Assembly: GCF_900103325.1 (NCBI RefSeq)
Contig: NZ_FMXM01000007.1
Location: 213,529 to 277,528 of the forward strand
Length of the DNA stretch: 64,000 nucleotides
From: Mesorhizobium qingshengii
GTDB lineage: Bacteria; Pseudomonadota; Alphaproteobacteria; Rhizobiales; Rhizobiaceae
Direction: 5' to 3'
Shown: positions 45,260-53,996 of the stretch, piece by piece
Layout: every line of letters begins with the position of its first letter
Numbering within the stretch: the first letter of the stretch is position 1
The notes under the pieces: generated by a model
What the model was told of the DNA's origin: nothing
What the model saw: only the letters and a program-made list of their open reading frames with translations
Databases searched by the model: none
Made by a program: the position numbers and the translations under genes

Positions 45260-46192
45260 ATGTCCATGAAGCTTATCGTTGTGACGCCGGCTGGGCGCGA
45301 GAAATATCTTCGCTTGCTTAGCCACCATGTTCTGAAGAGCCCCGATGTGCATGAATGGCACCTCTGGGACAATTGTCGCAACGAAGCCGATCGGGCTTAC
45401 CTCGAACGACTGGCCGCTTCCGATCCACGCTGCAGGATCAAAAAACTTCCACATGCCGATGGTGGGTTCAATGTCATCGGCGATTTCTATCGTTTCTGCG
45501 ACGATGCCGAAGCTTTCTACCTGCGCCTCGATGACGATGTGGTTTTTGTCGAGGACGGCTTCTTTCAAAAGTTCATGGCAAGGGTCATGGCTGAAAGAGG
45601 CTCGGCGATCTGGTACGCGCCGTTGATCATCAACAACGCCATCTGCAATTCACTGATCAAGCAGCTTTCCCGGGTTCTGGTGGACGGCCCGCTCACCTGT
45701 CAGGCCTCGTGCGAATTCTCCTGGGCCCATGCCAGCTTCCCGCAGGCGCTTCATCCGGTCTTCATCGAAGCGGTCCGGACCAACCGGCTTGATGACTTCC
45801 GCGTGCCGGACCGGGAGATCAGGCTGTCGCGGTTTTCGATCAACGCCCTCGGGTTTTTCGGATCAGACATCGTCAGTCTGGGGGAACGCTTTCACCCGCC
45901 GTCAGGCGATGAGGAAGAGTGGCTGTCGGCAACGCTGCCGATGAAACTGGATCGGCCGGGCAAGATTTTTGGCGACCTGATCGTTGCGCATTTCAGCTTC
46001 TATCCGCAGGAACGCCAATTGCTGCGAACCAATATTCTCGACGGCTACTATGGGCTCACCGGCCTGGCTCCGCCAATCTACGAGAAACCTCCGATCCGCT
46101 TGAGAGACAGGTTTAAGCAGTGGAGAAGAGGCCGGAGGGCATCAACACCACCGCGCTACACAATCTCACTTCCGGCAGCCAATTCCGGCTGA
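45260..46192 (+). CDS. putative glycosyltransferase
   Basis: A 310-residue soluble protein with GT-A-like features: an N-terminal LIVVTPAGREKYLRLLSHHVL and a metal-binding-like triple aspartate in AFYLRLDDDVVFVEDGFF, about residues 90-105. The segments WYAPLIINNAICNSL, SWAHASFPQALHPVF and DIVSLGERFHPPSGDEEEWLS follow, and the C-terminus is basic. I infer a glycosyltransferase from the DDD motif and from its position next to glf, but no CAZy family can be named. The ATG at 45260 is one of two close candidates (the other at 45266). It converges on the CHAT-protease gene. Confidence 0.6.
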   Translation: MSMKLIVVTPAGREKYLRLLSHHVLKSPDVHEWHLWDNCRNEADRAYLERLAASDPRCRIKKLPHADGGFNVIGDFYRFCDDAEAFYLRLDDDVVFVEDGFFQKFMARVMAERGSAIWYAPLIINNAICNSLIKQLSRVLVDGPLTCQASCEFSWAHASFPQALHPVFIEAVRTNRLDDFRVPDREIRLSRFSINALGFFGSDIVSLGERFHPPSGDEEEWLSATLPMKLDRPGKIFGDLIVAHFSFYPQERQLLRTNILDGYYGLTGLAPPIYEKPPIRLRDRFKQWRRGRRASTPPRYTISLPAANSG

Positions 46193-46232
46193 CGTCCAAG
46201 CTTCGGCCCGGTTCCTCCCGCCGACCTGCGGC

Positions 46233-49184
46233 TCACTGCGCTACCACCTCCAGGTTGGCATTGCCGTAGAATGTGTAGGCAAGGTAGGTCGGGTCGCCGG
46301 TTTCATAGAAGCGCTTGCGCACACCTTGAAGGACGTCGGCCAGATAAACCGGTCCATCCTTGAGTCGGGCGCTGATGCCGCCGTAGAAATCGCTCGAGAA
46401 GGCGGCCGCGGCACGGTCGGTCAGCGGCCACATGCCGCCGATGAAGCCGGACGCGCCGCCAGCAAGCACCGCCGGCCCCCAGCCCTGGACGAAGCCGCCG
46501 AGCATCTGCGACTTGCCTGTGTCGCAGGCATTGAAGAAATAGAAGGGATTGCCCTTGCCATGCGCGGCCGCTACCAGCGCGCGCCAGGTGTCGGGATCGA
46601 GCGAATGGTCGACGAGATCGATGGCAAAGACCGGCCGGCCGCTGCTTGGCTGATTGACCTCGCCGTGGCCGGAAAAATGGATGAAGCCGGTCGACACCTC
46701 GCTGACCAACCTTTCGAAAGAGATGAAATCACCATCGAAGCGGCGGTAGCCGGCGAGCTTGCTCAGCGCGTCGATCTCGACCTCCTGGAACGGTAGCGAC
46801 TGCTTGTCGACATAGGAGGGCGCGACGGCCGCGACGCCTGTGAACGCCATCCGGTCCAGCGGATTGTCGACCTGCGAGGACGTGCTGCGCGGTGCCCAAC
46901 GCGCCAGCCGGTAGCTCATGCCAAGGAAGCCGTCGCGGGTGGCTCCGTCGGCGCTCTGCGGGCGGATCAGCTCCCAGGGCAGGGTGGGGCTGTTCGAGGT
47001 GATCTGGATCGAATGCAATTCGTCCTTGTCGCGCAGCGACCAGAACACATCCTTGAACGCCTCGGGCACATAATCCCGGTAGAGCGCATCGCCAAAACCT
47101 TCGGCGGCCAGCGTGACAAAACGTTTCTGCGCTTCCGGATCGCTGCTTGCGGCAGGCTGCTGGAGCGACACCGCGCCGCGCAGGCTCATGCCGAGCTGCA
47201 ACAGGCGTCGGTATTCGGAGTCCAGCCATGCCGCCATCTGCGGTGGCGTCGAGAAGGTATCGGTCACCGGGCCAGCCAGGTGCGGCGAATGGATGATGAT
47301 CTGGCCCGGACCCAATCCGCTTGGGTCATCATAAAGAATGGTGACATCGAGATCGGCCACTGCGTCGGAGGCTGCTGCGTCGAGCTGCACAGTGCCTGTC
47401 ACCGCCTGCTGCGGCGGCACGGAGGCCATCAGCGATGCGGCAGCGCGATTGGCGGTGGCACCTTGGGCGCCGGCTTCAACGGACGCTGTTCGGCGAACAA
47501 TGACGGGTCGCGATGCCGATCCCAGGAACCGTCCGGCGCTGTAGATACGGGCGATGAACTGGCCGGGCTTGCTGTCTTTCGCAATTGGCCGCGCCTTGAG
47601 GTCGAAGCGGACGACGTCGCTGTCGCCTTCGCGGTAGAGCGTCGTCCGCCGGCTCCATTTGCCGCCATCGGCAAGGTCAAAGCCGGAAGCGAAGAGGTCG
47701 ATATCGATTGGCCATTGCTCGGCCCCGGCCGGCATTGCCATGGCCAAGGCGCCGTCGGCCGTCACCGACGAGCCCGGAGCGGCCTTCACCTTCACCTCCG
47801 GCGTCAATTGCTCTTCGGTCAGCGCGATCGAAACGGTCACCGTCTCGCCGGCCACGACGTCGTCGGGGGCATCGATGGTGGGATGGCGCACGACCTTGAT
47901 CGCATTGTTGTCGACGGTTGGGGAAATCGCGGCGGGAGGCGCCTCCAACGGCGCATCGGCCGCCACATCGGGCAACAGGGAAGGTGGCTGAGTGGCCGGT
48001 GGGGCGGGCTCCGTGTCGGCGGCGTCGCCGTCCTTCGGATAGGTGTCGCCAAGATTGTTCTGCGCCGCGGCTGCGGCCTTGGCGGCGTCTTCCTGATATT
48101 TCCTTTGCTCTTCGTACTGTCGTCGAGCCTGTTCCTCATATTGTTGGCGCTGCAACTCCTGGCGCTTGTATTCCTCGGATGTGGCAGCCTCATCGGCGCT
48201 GTCGCCAGTCCAGGCATCCGGATTGCTGGAGCCTGGCGCGACGTCCATCGGAGGTGGCTCCTGGCCGCTGCCATCGAAGCTGCCATAGTCACTGCCGCCG
48301 GTACCCCAGCCGGCACTCCCGGAATCGTAGCCGCCGCCGCTTGCCATCGGTGGCACCGGCGTGGGTTCGGGCGCAGCCGCCTCCGGCGGTGCTTCGACGG
48401 GCGCCGGCGGCGCTTCGGTCGGCGCCGATGTGGCAGGGGCCGGCGCATCCGCCATCAACACGAAATTTCTGTCTGCCGAAGGGCCATATGCCACCCACGG
48501 CTGCTGCGCACCGGATGTCTTGTCCGTGACGGTCTGCGCGGCCGAGCCGAGTATGGTGCCGATGTCCACGCCCCGCCTGGTTAGCGCAGCCGTGAGCGCA
48601 TCGGCAAACACCGTGACGGGTCTGGTTTCGTTCAACGCGACGCTTCCCGGCTTGGCGGAAAAGGCGACGATGGCATTGGATTGCGGAACAACTGCCGCCA
48701 AACCTTGCATCACGCCTGGGGAAGGGTTGTACCCGTCGCCGGGATTATCCAGCAAAACCAATTTCAATGTAGGTGTGGCCTCGAGCGCCTGTGTGAACAG
48801 ATCGAGAGGCAATGCCGTCTGGTCCACCGCTTCCTTGGAATCGGTCCGTGTGCCGCGCGTCAGCAGATAGTTCCTGTCATTGGCCTGAGCCGTATGGCCG
48901 ACATAGTAGAAGATGCCGACAGCATCGGGCGCGGCGAGCGACTTGGCGAAATCATACATGGCACGCGCCACATCGGCGCGGTCGCCGTCCGTCACTTGCC
49001 GGACGGTGAAGCCGAGCGACCGCAGGCAAGTCGCGACGAGTTCGGCGCTCATCCCGGCGTTGGCGATGGCCGGCGCATTGTCGTAGGTCGGGTTGGCGAC
49101 GACGAGCGCGAAGCGCTCCTCGCCGCGCGCGACGGAGAAGAGCGCCATGGTCATCAGCAGCACGGCCGCCACTAGTAGGCGCAT
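46233..49184 (-). CDS. exported pseudo-caspase / CHAT protease fusion protein
   Basis: A 983-residue protein. After a signal peptide (MRLLVAAVLLMTMALFSVARG) comes a caspase-like (C14) domain of about 230 residues. Its His is kept in FYYVGHTAQAND, but the segment where caspases have DACR reads LLDNPGDG, so the catalytic Cys is missing. Next are a proline/alanine-rich linker, a charged helical segment rich in EEQ/RQQ (about residues 335-375), and an Ig-like beta region starting DDVVAGETVTVSIAL. The C-terminal CHAT domain has His840 (HFSGHGE) and Cys887 (FNACDTG), an intact dyad. The start is chosen at the signal-peptide Met; 12 codons more are open. The target is unknown; the glycan locus and an MBL hydrolase are neighbours. 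Confidence 0.85.
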   Translation of the reverse strand: MRLLVAAVLLMTMALFSVARGEERFALVVANPTYDNAPAIANAGMSAELVATCLRSLGFTVRQVTDGDRADVARAMYDFAKSLAAPDAVGIFYYVGHTAQANDRNYLLTRGTRTDSKEAVDQTALPLDLFTQALEATPTLKLVLLDNPGDGYNPSPGVMQGLAAVVPQSNAIVAFSAKPGSVALNETRPVTVFADALTAALTRRGVDIGTILGSAAQTVTDKTSGAQQPWVAYGPSADRNFVLMADAPAPATSAPTEAPPAPVEAPPEAAAPEPTPVPPMASGGGYDSGSAGWGTGGSDYGSFDGSGQEPPPMDVAPGSSNPDAWTGDSADEAATSEEYKRQELQRQQYEEQARRQYEEQRKYQEDAAKAAAAAQNNLGDTYPKDGDAADTEPAPPATQPPSLLPDVAADAPLEAPPAAISPTVDNNAIKVVRHPTIDAPDDVVAGETVTVSIALTEEQLTPEVKVKAAPGSSVTADGALAMAMPAGAEQWPIDIDLFASGFDLADGGKWSRRTTLYREGDSDVVRFDLKARPIAKDSKPGQFIARIYSAGRFLGSASRPVIVRRTASVEAGAQGATANRAAASLMASVPPQQAVTGTVQLDAAASDAVADLDVTILYDDPSGLGPGQIIIHSPHLAGPVTDTFSTPPQMAAWLDSEYRRLLQLGMSLRGAVSLQQPAASSDPEAQKRFVTLAAEGFGDALYRDYVPEAFKDVFWSLRDKDELHSIQITSNSPTLPWELIRPQSADGATRDGFLGMSYRLARWAPRSTSSQVDNPLDRMAFTGVAAVAPSYVDKQSLPFQEVEIDALSKLAGYRRFDGDFISFERLVSEVSTGFIHFSGHGEVNQPSSGRPVFAIDLVDHSLDPDTWRALVAAAHGKGNPFYFFNACDTGKSQMLGGFVQGWGPAVLAGGASGFIGGMWPLTDRAAAAFSSDFYGGISARLKDGPVYLADVLQGVRKRFYETGDPTYLAYTFYGNANLEVVAQ

Positions 49185-49309
49185 GACCTTGATCCAAGCC
49201 CCGCAGGCCGCGGCGGTCATGCCTCGACTTGCCCCAAATTCATCAACGGTCTCGTGTTTGACGATATCATGACGAGGTCGGCGGCGACAGGACGCTTATT
49301 AGCTGCCCC

Positions 49310-50077
49310 TTACCGGCTCCGCCGCAGATGGCAGCCGGCCTGCCGTTTTTGCGCCAGATACTCGTCGACGAGCTGGCGATAGCGCACCTTGCCGAAACTC
49401 GGAAAATGGCCGCCATGCACGACCGAGACATCGAGGTCGCGCATGCCGAGCAATGTCGCGACATAGTCAGAGATATCCGAGTGATAGACGTCGTCGATCA
49501 GCGGGCCGTCATAGATGATGTCGCCAGAGAGCAGGATGCCGGTCTTCTTCTCGTAGAGCGCGATGCCGCCGGGCGAATGGCCGGGCGTGTGGATCACCTC
49601 GAAGGCACGGTCGCCGAGATCGACGACGTCGCCATGCTCGAGCAGCCGGCCGGCGGGCGCCGGCAGAATCCGGTAGCGCCCCGTATCCCAGCCTTGCGGC
49701 AATCGATCGAACATGTCGTCGTTCGCATAGCGGTCGGCAACGGTCCATTCGTTGCGCGGATCGGCGAGGATTTCGGCCTCGGCGCGATGCACGCAGCGGT
49801 CGGGAAATTCGTGATGGCAGCCGATATGGTCGAAATGGGTGTGGCTGGCGATACAGGTGAGCTCTCGCTCGCTCACCAGCGTCACCTGTCGCCTGAGGCT
49901 GAAATGGCCGAGGCCGGTGTCGAAGAGAAGATCGCGGTCTCGGCCGCGCACATGCCACATGTTGCAGCGGAAGAACGGCTTGATCCACGGCTCGTGGATC
50001 AGCGTCACGCCGTCAGCCATGCGGATGGTCTCGTACCAGTCTGGAGCGTCGATGACCGGAAGCGTGCCCATGTTCAA
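49310..50077 (-). CDS. metallo-beta-lactamase-fold hydrolase
   Basis: A 255-residue MBL-fold enzyme with the full dinuclear zinc signature: HTHFDHIG, VIHTPGHSPGG, LLSGDIIYDG and a final VVHGGHFPSF His. It is the last gene of the ABC-importer operon and overlaps the ATPase gene by four bases (ATGA), so it is translated in coupling with the transporter. That suggests it hydrolyses the imported compound or a derivative, which is an inference. Close relatives include glyoxalase II-like and lactonase-like enzymes. No signal peptide, hence cytoplasmic. Confidence 0.92.
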   Translation of the reverse strand: MNMGTLPVIDAPDWYETIRMADGVTLIHEPWIKPFFRCNMWHVRGRDRDLLFDTGLGHFSLRRQVTLVSERELTCIASHTHFDHIGCHHEFPDRCVHRAEAEILADPRNEWTVADRYANDDMFDRLPQGWDTGRYRILPAPAGRLLEHGDVVDLGDRAFEVIHTPGHSPGGIALYEKKTGILLSGDIIYDGPLIDDVYHSDISDYVATLLGMRDLDVSVVHGGHFPSFGKVRYRQLVDEYLAQKRQAGCHLRRSR

Positions 50078-51138
50078 TCCGTCAGCAGGATGATCTCATC
50101 GGTATCGCACGAAACCGCGACCATGTCGCCCGGCTGGACGGTGGCTGTCGCGGGCAGCCTGGCGATGAACTGCAGCGAGGGGTCTTCGACGGAAACCGCG
50201 AGCACGCGCTTGAAGCTGCCCTGGAAGACGACGTCGCTCACCCTGGCCGTACCCAGCCTTGCCGTGCCCCCGATCGCGCCGAGGACGAGATGCTCCGGCC
50301 GGATGCCCAGCGCAACGGCTGACCCCACCGCCAACGCGCTGGGCAGTGACACTTGTCCAACCGCCGTCGCGACAGCGCTTGTCCTGTTCTTGGCCTCCGT
50401 GACTGTGCCTGGAAGAATCGTGCTTTCGCCCATGAAGGTCGCGGAAAAACGCGTCGCCGGCCGCGCATAAACGCGCTCGGGCGGTCCTTCATCCTCGATG
50501 CGCCCATCGTTCATCACCACGCAGTGGTCGGCCAGCGCCATCGCCTCCTCTTGGTCGTGGGTAACATGGATGAAAGCGGTACCGACGCGCTTCTGGATGG
50601 CCTTCAACTCGTCCTGCATTTGCCGGCGCAGCTTGAGGTCGAGTGCGCCGAGCGGCTCGTCGAGCAGCAGCACCGCCGGCTCGATGACCAGCGCACGCGC
50701 CAGCGCCACGCGCTGCCGCTGGCCGCCGGAAAGCTGGTGCGGCTTCTTGTCGAAGGCGGCGGCGAGGCCAACCAGGGCCAGCGCCTCGCGCGCCCGTGCG
50801 GCGCGTGTGGTTGCGTCCACGCCCTGCATGCGCAAGCCGAAGCCGACATTGCTGCCGACGCTCATATGCGGAAACAGCGCATAGTCCTGGAACACCGTTG
50901 TCGTCGGCCGCTTTGCCGGCGGCACCGATGTGCAGTCCTCGCCGCGGATGAACACCTTGCCTTCGCTCGGGGTGACGAAGCCGCCCAGAATGGACAGCAG
51001 CGTCGTCTTGCCGGATCCGGATGGCCCGAGCAGGATCGTGTAGCTGCCGGGCTCGATCTGCAGCGAGACGTTCTTCAGCACCGTCTGGTGGCCGAAGCGA
51101 TGCGAGACGGAGCTGATGTCGACCAGGGGGGCGGTCAT
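50074..51138 (-). CDS. ABC transporter ATP-binding protein (PotA-like)
   Basis: A 354-residue ATPase of the polyamine/opine/ferric-type importer group. Walker A GPSGSGKTTLLSILGG, Q-loop, signature LSGGQRQRVALARAL, Walker B LLLDEPLGALD and the switch His in FIHVTHDQEEAMALADH are all complete. The C-terminal TOBE-type regulatory region spans about residues 240-354. It overlaps the permease gene upstream and the MBL gene downstream by four bases each. It energises the import driven by the two permeases and the binding protein. Confidence 0.94.
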   Translation of the reverse strand: MTAPLVDISSVSHRFGHQTVLKNVSLQIEPGSYTILLGPSGSGKTTLLSILGGFVTPSEGKVFIRGEDCTSVPPAKRPTTTVFQDYALFPHMSVGSNVGFGLRMQGVDATTRAARAREALALVGLAAAFDKKPHQLSGGQRQRVALARALVIEPAVLLLDEPLGALDLKLRRQMQDELKAIQKRVGTAFIHVTHDQEEAMALADHCVVMNDGRIEDEGPPERVYARPATRFSATFMGESTILPGTVTEAKNRTSAVATAVGQVSLPSALAVGSAVALGIRPEHLVLGAIGGTARLGTARVSDVVFQGSFKRVLAVSVEDPSLQFIARLPATATVQPGDMVAVSCDTDEIILLTD

Positions 51139-51917
51139 GCTTTTCTCCTGCGCAGCAATGTCAGTTCAAACAGCACGACGAGAATGATGGAGACGGCAAA
51201 GACCAGAGAGCCGACCGCATTGGTCTTGGGGTTAAGGCCGGAACGCAGCAGGTTCCAGATCTCCACCGGCAGCGTCGTGTCGAAGCGGGTCAACAGGAAC
51301 GAGATCACGAACTCGTCCCAGGAGAATGTCATCGACAGGAAGAAGCCGGCGAAAATGGCCGGCGCCATGACAGGCACGGTGATCAGGAGCAGCACCTTCC
51401 ATTCCGGCGCGCCGAGATCGCGCGCGGCGCGTTCGATGTTGATCTGGTGGTCGCCCATCTGGCTGTAGATGATGGCGAAGCAGAGCGGCAGGTTGATCAC
51501 GACATGGCCGATCCCTGCGGCAAGCAGCGACTTCGGCACGCCGGCCCAGTTGAACAGCACCAAAAGCCCCATGCCGATGATGAGATAGCTGACCGTCAGC
51601 GGCAACGTGATCAGGCCGCGCAGCAGGCCCGAGCCAGGCAGGACAAAGCGCGCAAAGCCCCAGGCCGAGAGGAAGCCGAGCGTGACGGCGGTGAGCGACG
51701 AGATGGATGCCACCAGCAGCGAATTGACCAGCGCCGAAGTCAGTCGCGGGTCTGAGAGAACGGCGTTGTACCAGCGCAACGACGGGCCGGTGAAGGGCGG
51801 GATCGGAAACGACGTCGCCTGCAGCGAGAACAGCACCAGCACGACCACCGGCAGGAAGATGAAGCCGTAGACGGCAAGTGCATAGAGCCAGGAAGCGACG
51901 CGGACGATCTGGCGCAT
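51135..51917 (-). CDS. ABC transporter permease (PotC-like)
   Basis: A 260-residue inner-membrane permease with six predicted helices. The EAA-type loop that contacts the ATPase is visible as ERAARDLGAPEWKVLLLITVP. It resembles PotC-family subunits of spermidine/putrescine-type importers. It starts one base after the upstream permease gene ends and overlaps the ATPase gene by four bases, in a tightly packed operon. Confidence 0.93.
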   Translation of the reverse strand: MRQIVRVASWLYALAVYGFIFLPVVVLVLFSLQATSFPIPPFTGPSLRWYNAVLSDPRLTSALVNSLLVASISSLTAVTLGFLSAWGFARFVLPGSGLLRGLITLPLTVSYLIIGMGLLVLFNWAGVPKSLLAAGIGHVVINLPLCFAIIYSQMGDHQINIERAARDLGAPEWKVLLLITVPVMAPAIFAGFFLSMTFSWDEFVISFLLTRFDTTLPVEIWNLLRSGLNPKTNAVGSLVFAVSIILVVLFELTLLRRRKA

Positions 51918-51918
51918 T

Positions 51919-52806
51919 TCAAGCCCGCTCGATCTTGAGCCAGCGGGCGCAGGCGAGGTAGGCGATGGTGACGACCGCCATCAGGATGATCGACAGCGCC
52001 GAGGCCAGCGGAAAGTCGCCGCGCCGACCGATCTGCATCATCACCAGCTGCGGCATCAGAAGCTCGTTGTTGCCGCCGAGGATCTGCGGCGTGATGTAGT
52101 CGCCGATGCACAGCACGAAGGTGAGGAAGGCGCCGACCATGATGCCGGGCAAGGTCAGCGGCAGCACCACATGCAGGAAGGTTCGCACCGGCCCGGCGCC
52201 GAGATCGGCGGCGGCCTTGCGGTAGCTCGGGCTCAACTGCTTCAGATTGGCGAAGATCGTCAGCGTCAGAAGCATGACGAAGAAATGCACAAAGCCGGTG
52301 ACGGTGGCGAAACGCGTATTGGCGAGTTGCACAGGTTCGCTGAACAGGCCGGAGCCGATCAGTGCCCGGTTGATGACGCCGTTCTGCGCCAGCACCAGCA
52401 GCCAGGAGTAGGAGCGCACGACATACGAGGTCCAGAATGGCAGCACGGCCAGCATCAGCGCCAGCCGCTGCCAGCGTTCCGGCACCTGTTCGGCGAGGAT
52501 CCAGGCGAAGGGATAGGCGAGCAGCACCGAGACCACGGTGACGATCGCCGTCACCTGCAGCGAGTTCACCATCGCCTGCCAATAGGAGGGATTGGTGAAG
52601 AACTGGCTGTAGTTCGTCAGCGTGAAGCCGCCGCCCTCATGCGCCGTGAGGCTGGAAAACCCCATGGCGATGAAAGGCAGGACAAAGAACAGCAGCGTCC
52701 AGCCGAGCGCCGGCGTGACCAGCGCCCAGGGCAGGGCGCGGCCCGCCCGGGGCAAGGCGCGGCCCGCCCGGGGCAGGGCACGTCCATTGTTATCAGCGGA
52801 GCTCAT
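51919..52806 (-). CDS. ABC transporter permease (PotB-like)
   Basis: A 295-residue permease with six helices after a repetitive N-terminus. The EAA loop is visible as YRKAAADLGAGPVRTFLHVVLP. The N-terminal cytoplasmic segment contains tandem RALPRAG heptapeptides from 21-bp DNA repeats, unusual for the family. The start is set at MSSADNNG, 13 bases after the binding-protein gene ends; the open frame goes 40 codons further into that gene but out of the family pattern. Works with the PotC-like subunit. Confidence 0.92.
   Translation of the reverse strand: MSSADNNGRALPRAGRALPRAGRALPWALVTPALGWTLLFFVLPFIAMGFSSLTAHEGGGFTLTNYSQFFTNPSYWQAMVNSLQVTAIVTVVSVLLAYPFAWILAEQVPERWQRLALMLAVLPFWTSYVVRSYSWLLVLAQNGVINRALIGSGLFSEPVQLANTRFATVTGFVHFFVMLLTLTIFANLKQLSPSYRKAAADLGAGPVRTFLHVVLPLTLPGIMVGAFLTFVLCIGDYITPQILGGNNELLMPQLVMMQIGRRGDFPLASALSIILMAVVTIAYLACARWLKIERA
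52731..52785. repeat. 21-bp tandem repeats in the PotB-like permease gene
   Basis: Two full and one partial copy of a 21-base GC-rich unit, in frame, encode RALPRAG, RALPRAG and RALP at the permease N-terminus. Differences among units are single bases. Confidence 0.85.
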
Positions 52807-52819
52807 GAGCGGCAGTCGC

Positions 52820-53905
52820 TCACTTCGCCTGCAGCATTTCGGTCCACATGTCCTGCATCTTCTTGTCGAGATCGGCATTCGGCGCCGGATAGGCCTGGGC
52901 GCGGGCGAGGAAGCCCGGCTGCTCATCGAAACGCAGGATCTTCTTCTGGTCGTCGGTCAGCGCCGCCTTGGTGTTGGCGGGCATGCCCCAGTAGCAGGAC
53001 GAGGTGGCAAGCCGCGCCTGGCCTTCCGGGCTCATGATGTACTGGATGAATTTCAGCGCCATGTCCTTGTTCTTGGAATCCTTGAACATGGCCAGCGACT
53101 GCGACCACAGCACGGCACCTTCTTTGGGGATCGAGAAATCCAGCGCCGGGTTCTCCTTGGCCAGGCCCGCCGTCACCCATTCGCCGCCGCCGACCAGGAT
53201 GTCGACTTCGCCGGTGGCCAGCGCTGTCTGGCTGGCGGTCACTTCGCCGACCAGCTTGGCATTGGCCTTCATCTTGAGAAGCTCGGCCTTGATGGCGGGC
53301 AGGTCGGCTTCGGTGAGGTCGGCCGTCTTCTTGCCGATGGCCAGTGCGGCCATGCCGATGACCGGCAGGTAATAGTCGTAGATGGCGACCTTGCCCTTGT
53401 ACTTGTCGCCGGTGAGCGCGGCCATCGACTGCATGTCGGCCGGGTCGACCTTGGTCTTGTTGTAACCGATCGTGTTGTAGCCGAATTTTTCGGTGATGCC
53501 GTAGCGCTTGCCGCTCACCACGGTCGAGCCGTCCATCTTCACCTCAGGGAAGAGATCGGCGAGGGGCAATTTGTCTTCCGGCAGCGGCTCGAACAGGCCT
53601 TTCTCGACGCCGCGCGGCACGTCGATGCTATCGATCACCATCACGTCCCAGTCACCGGGCTGTGACTGCTCGACGATGGCGAGGCCGGCGCCGGTGCCCT
53701 CGAACTCCTTGACGTTGACCTTGACGTTGTTGGCCTCCTCGAAGGGCTGCAGCAATGCCGGATCGGAGTGGTCACACCAGATCAGCGCGTTGAGATCGGC
53801 GGCCTGGGCGCCCGTAGCGAGCAGCAGTGCCGTGGCGGCGCACGCGGCGTGCAGATGGCTCTTCAGGATGGAAAGCGGATTCCTGGATGCGGATTTCATG
53901 GACAT
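52820..53905 (-). CDS. ABC transporter periplasmic binding protein (PotD/PotF-like)
   Basis: A 361-residue exported solute-binding protein. The signal peptide spans residues 1-35 (HAACAATALLLATGAQAA). The mature protein begins ADLNALIWCDHSDPALLQPFEE, like PotD/PotF family binders, with later GDWDVMVIDSID, YDYYLPVIGMAALAIGK and GEVDILVGGGEW segments. The ligand (polyamine, opine or similar) cannot be inferred. The start is the ATG preceded by GGGAGA; another Met follows after two codons. It is the first gene of the operon and has operators upstream. Confidence 0.93.
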   Translation of the reverse strand: MSMKSASRNPLSILKSHLHAACAATALLLATGAQAADLNALIWCDHSDPALLQPFEEANNVKVNVKEFEGTGAGLAIVEQSQPGDWDVMVIDSIDVPRGVEKGLFEPLPEDKLPLADLFPEVKMDGSTVVSGKRYGITEKFGYNTIGYNKTKVDPADMQSMAALTGDKYKGKVAIYDYYLPVIGMAALAIGKKTADLTEADLPAIKAELLKMKANAKLVGEVTASQTALATGEVDILVGGGEWVTAGLAKENPALDFSIPKEGAVLWSQSLAMFKDSKNKDMALKFIQYIMSPEGQARLATSSCYWGMPANTKAALTDDQKKILRFDEQPGFLARAQAYPAPNADLDKKMQDMWTEMLQAK

Positions 53906-53942
53906 CGAGTGTTCTCCCTTGCCTTTGTGGCTTCTTGCAAAA

Positions 53943-53972
53943 AATTGAACCAATTCTAAAATTGAGTCAATT
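53943..53972. promoter_or_regulatory. two tandem palindromic operator sites
   Basis: AATTG-N3-CAATT occurs twice, starting at 53943 and 53960 (17 bases apart), in the gap between the divergent binding-protein and TetR-type genes. Both are followed by CT. They are the best candidates for the binding sites of the TetR regulator, which would control itself and the ABC operon. Confidence 0.7.
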
Positions 53973-53996
53973 CTGTTTTTATGGCAAGAGGCTGAT

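Noticed and set aside
47013..48584. Plus-strand open frame of 523 codons inside the CHAT-protease gene
   Set aside because: Shadow frame with low-complexity His/Arg/Gly content; the minus-strand gene has domain motifs throughout.
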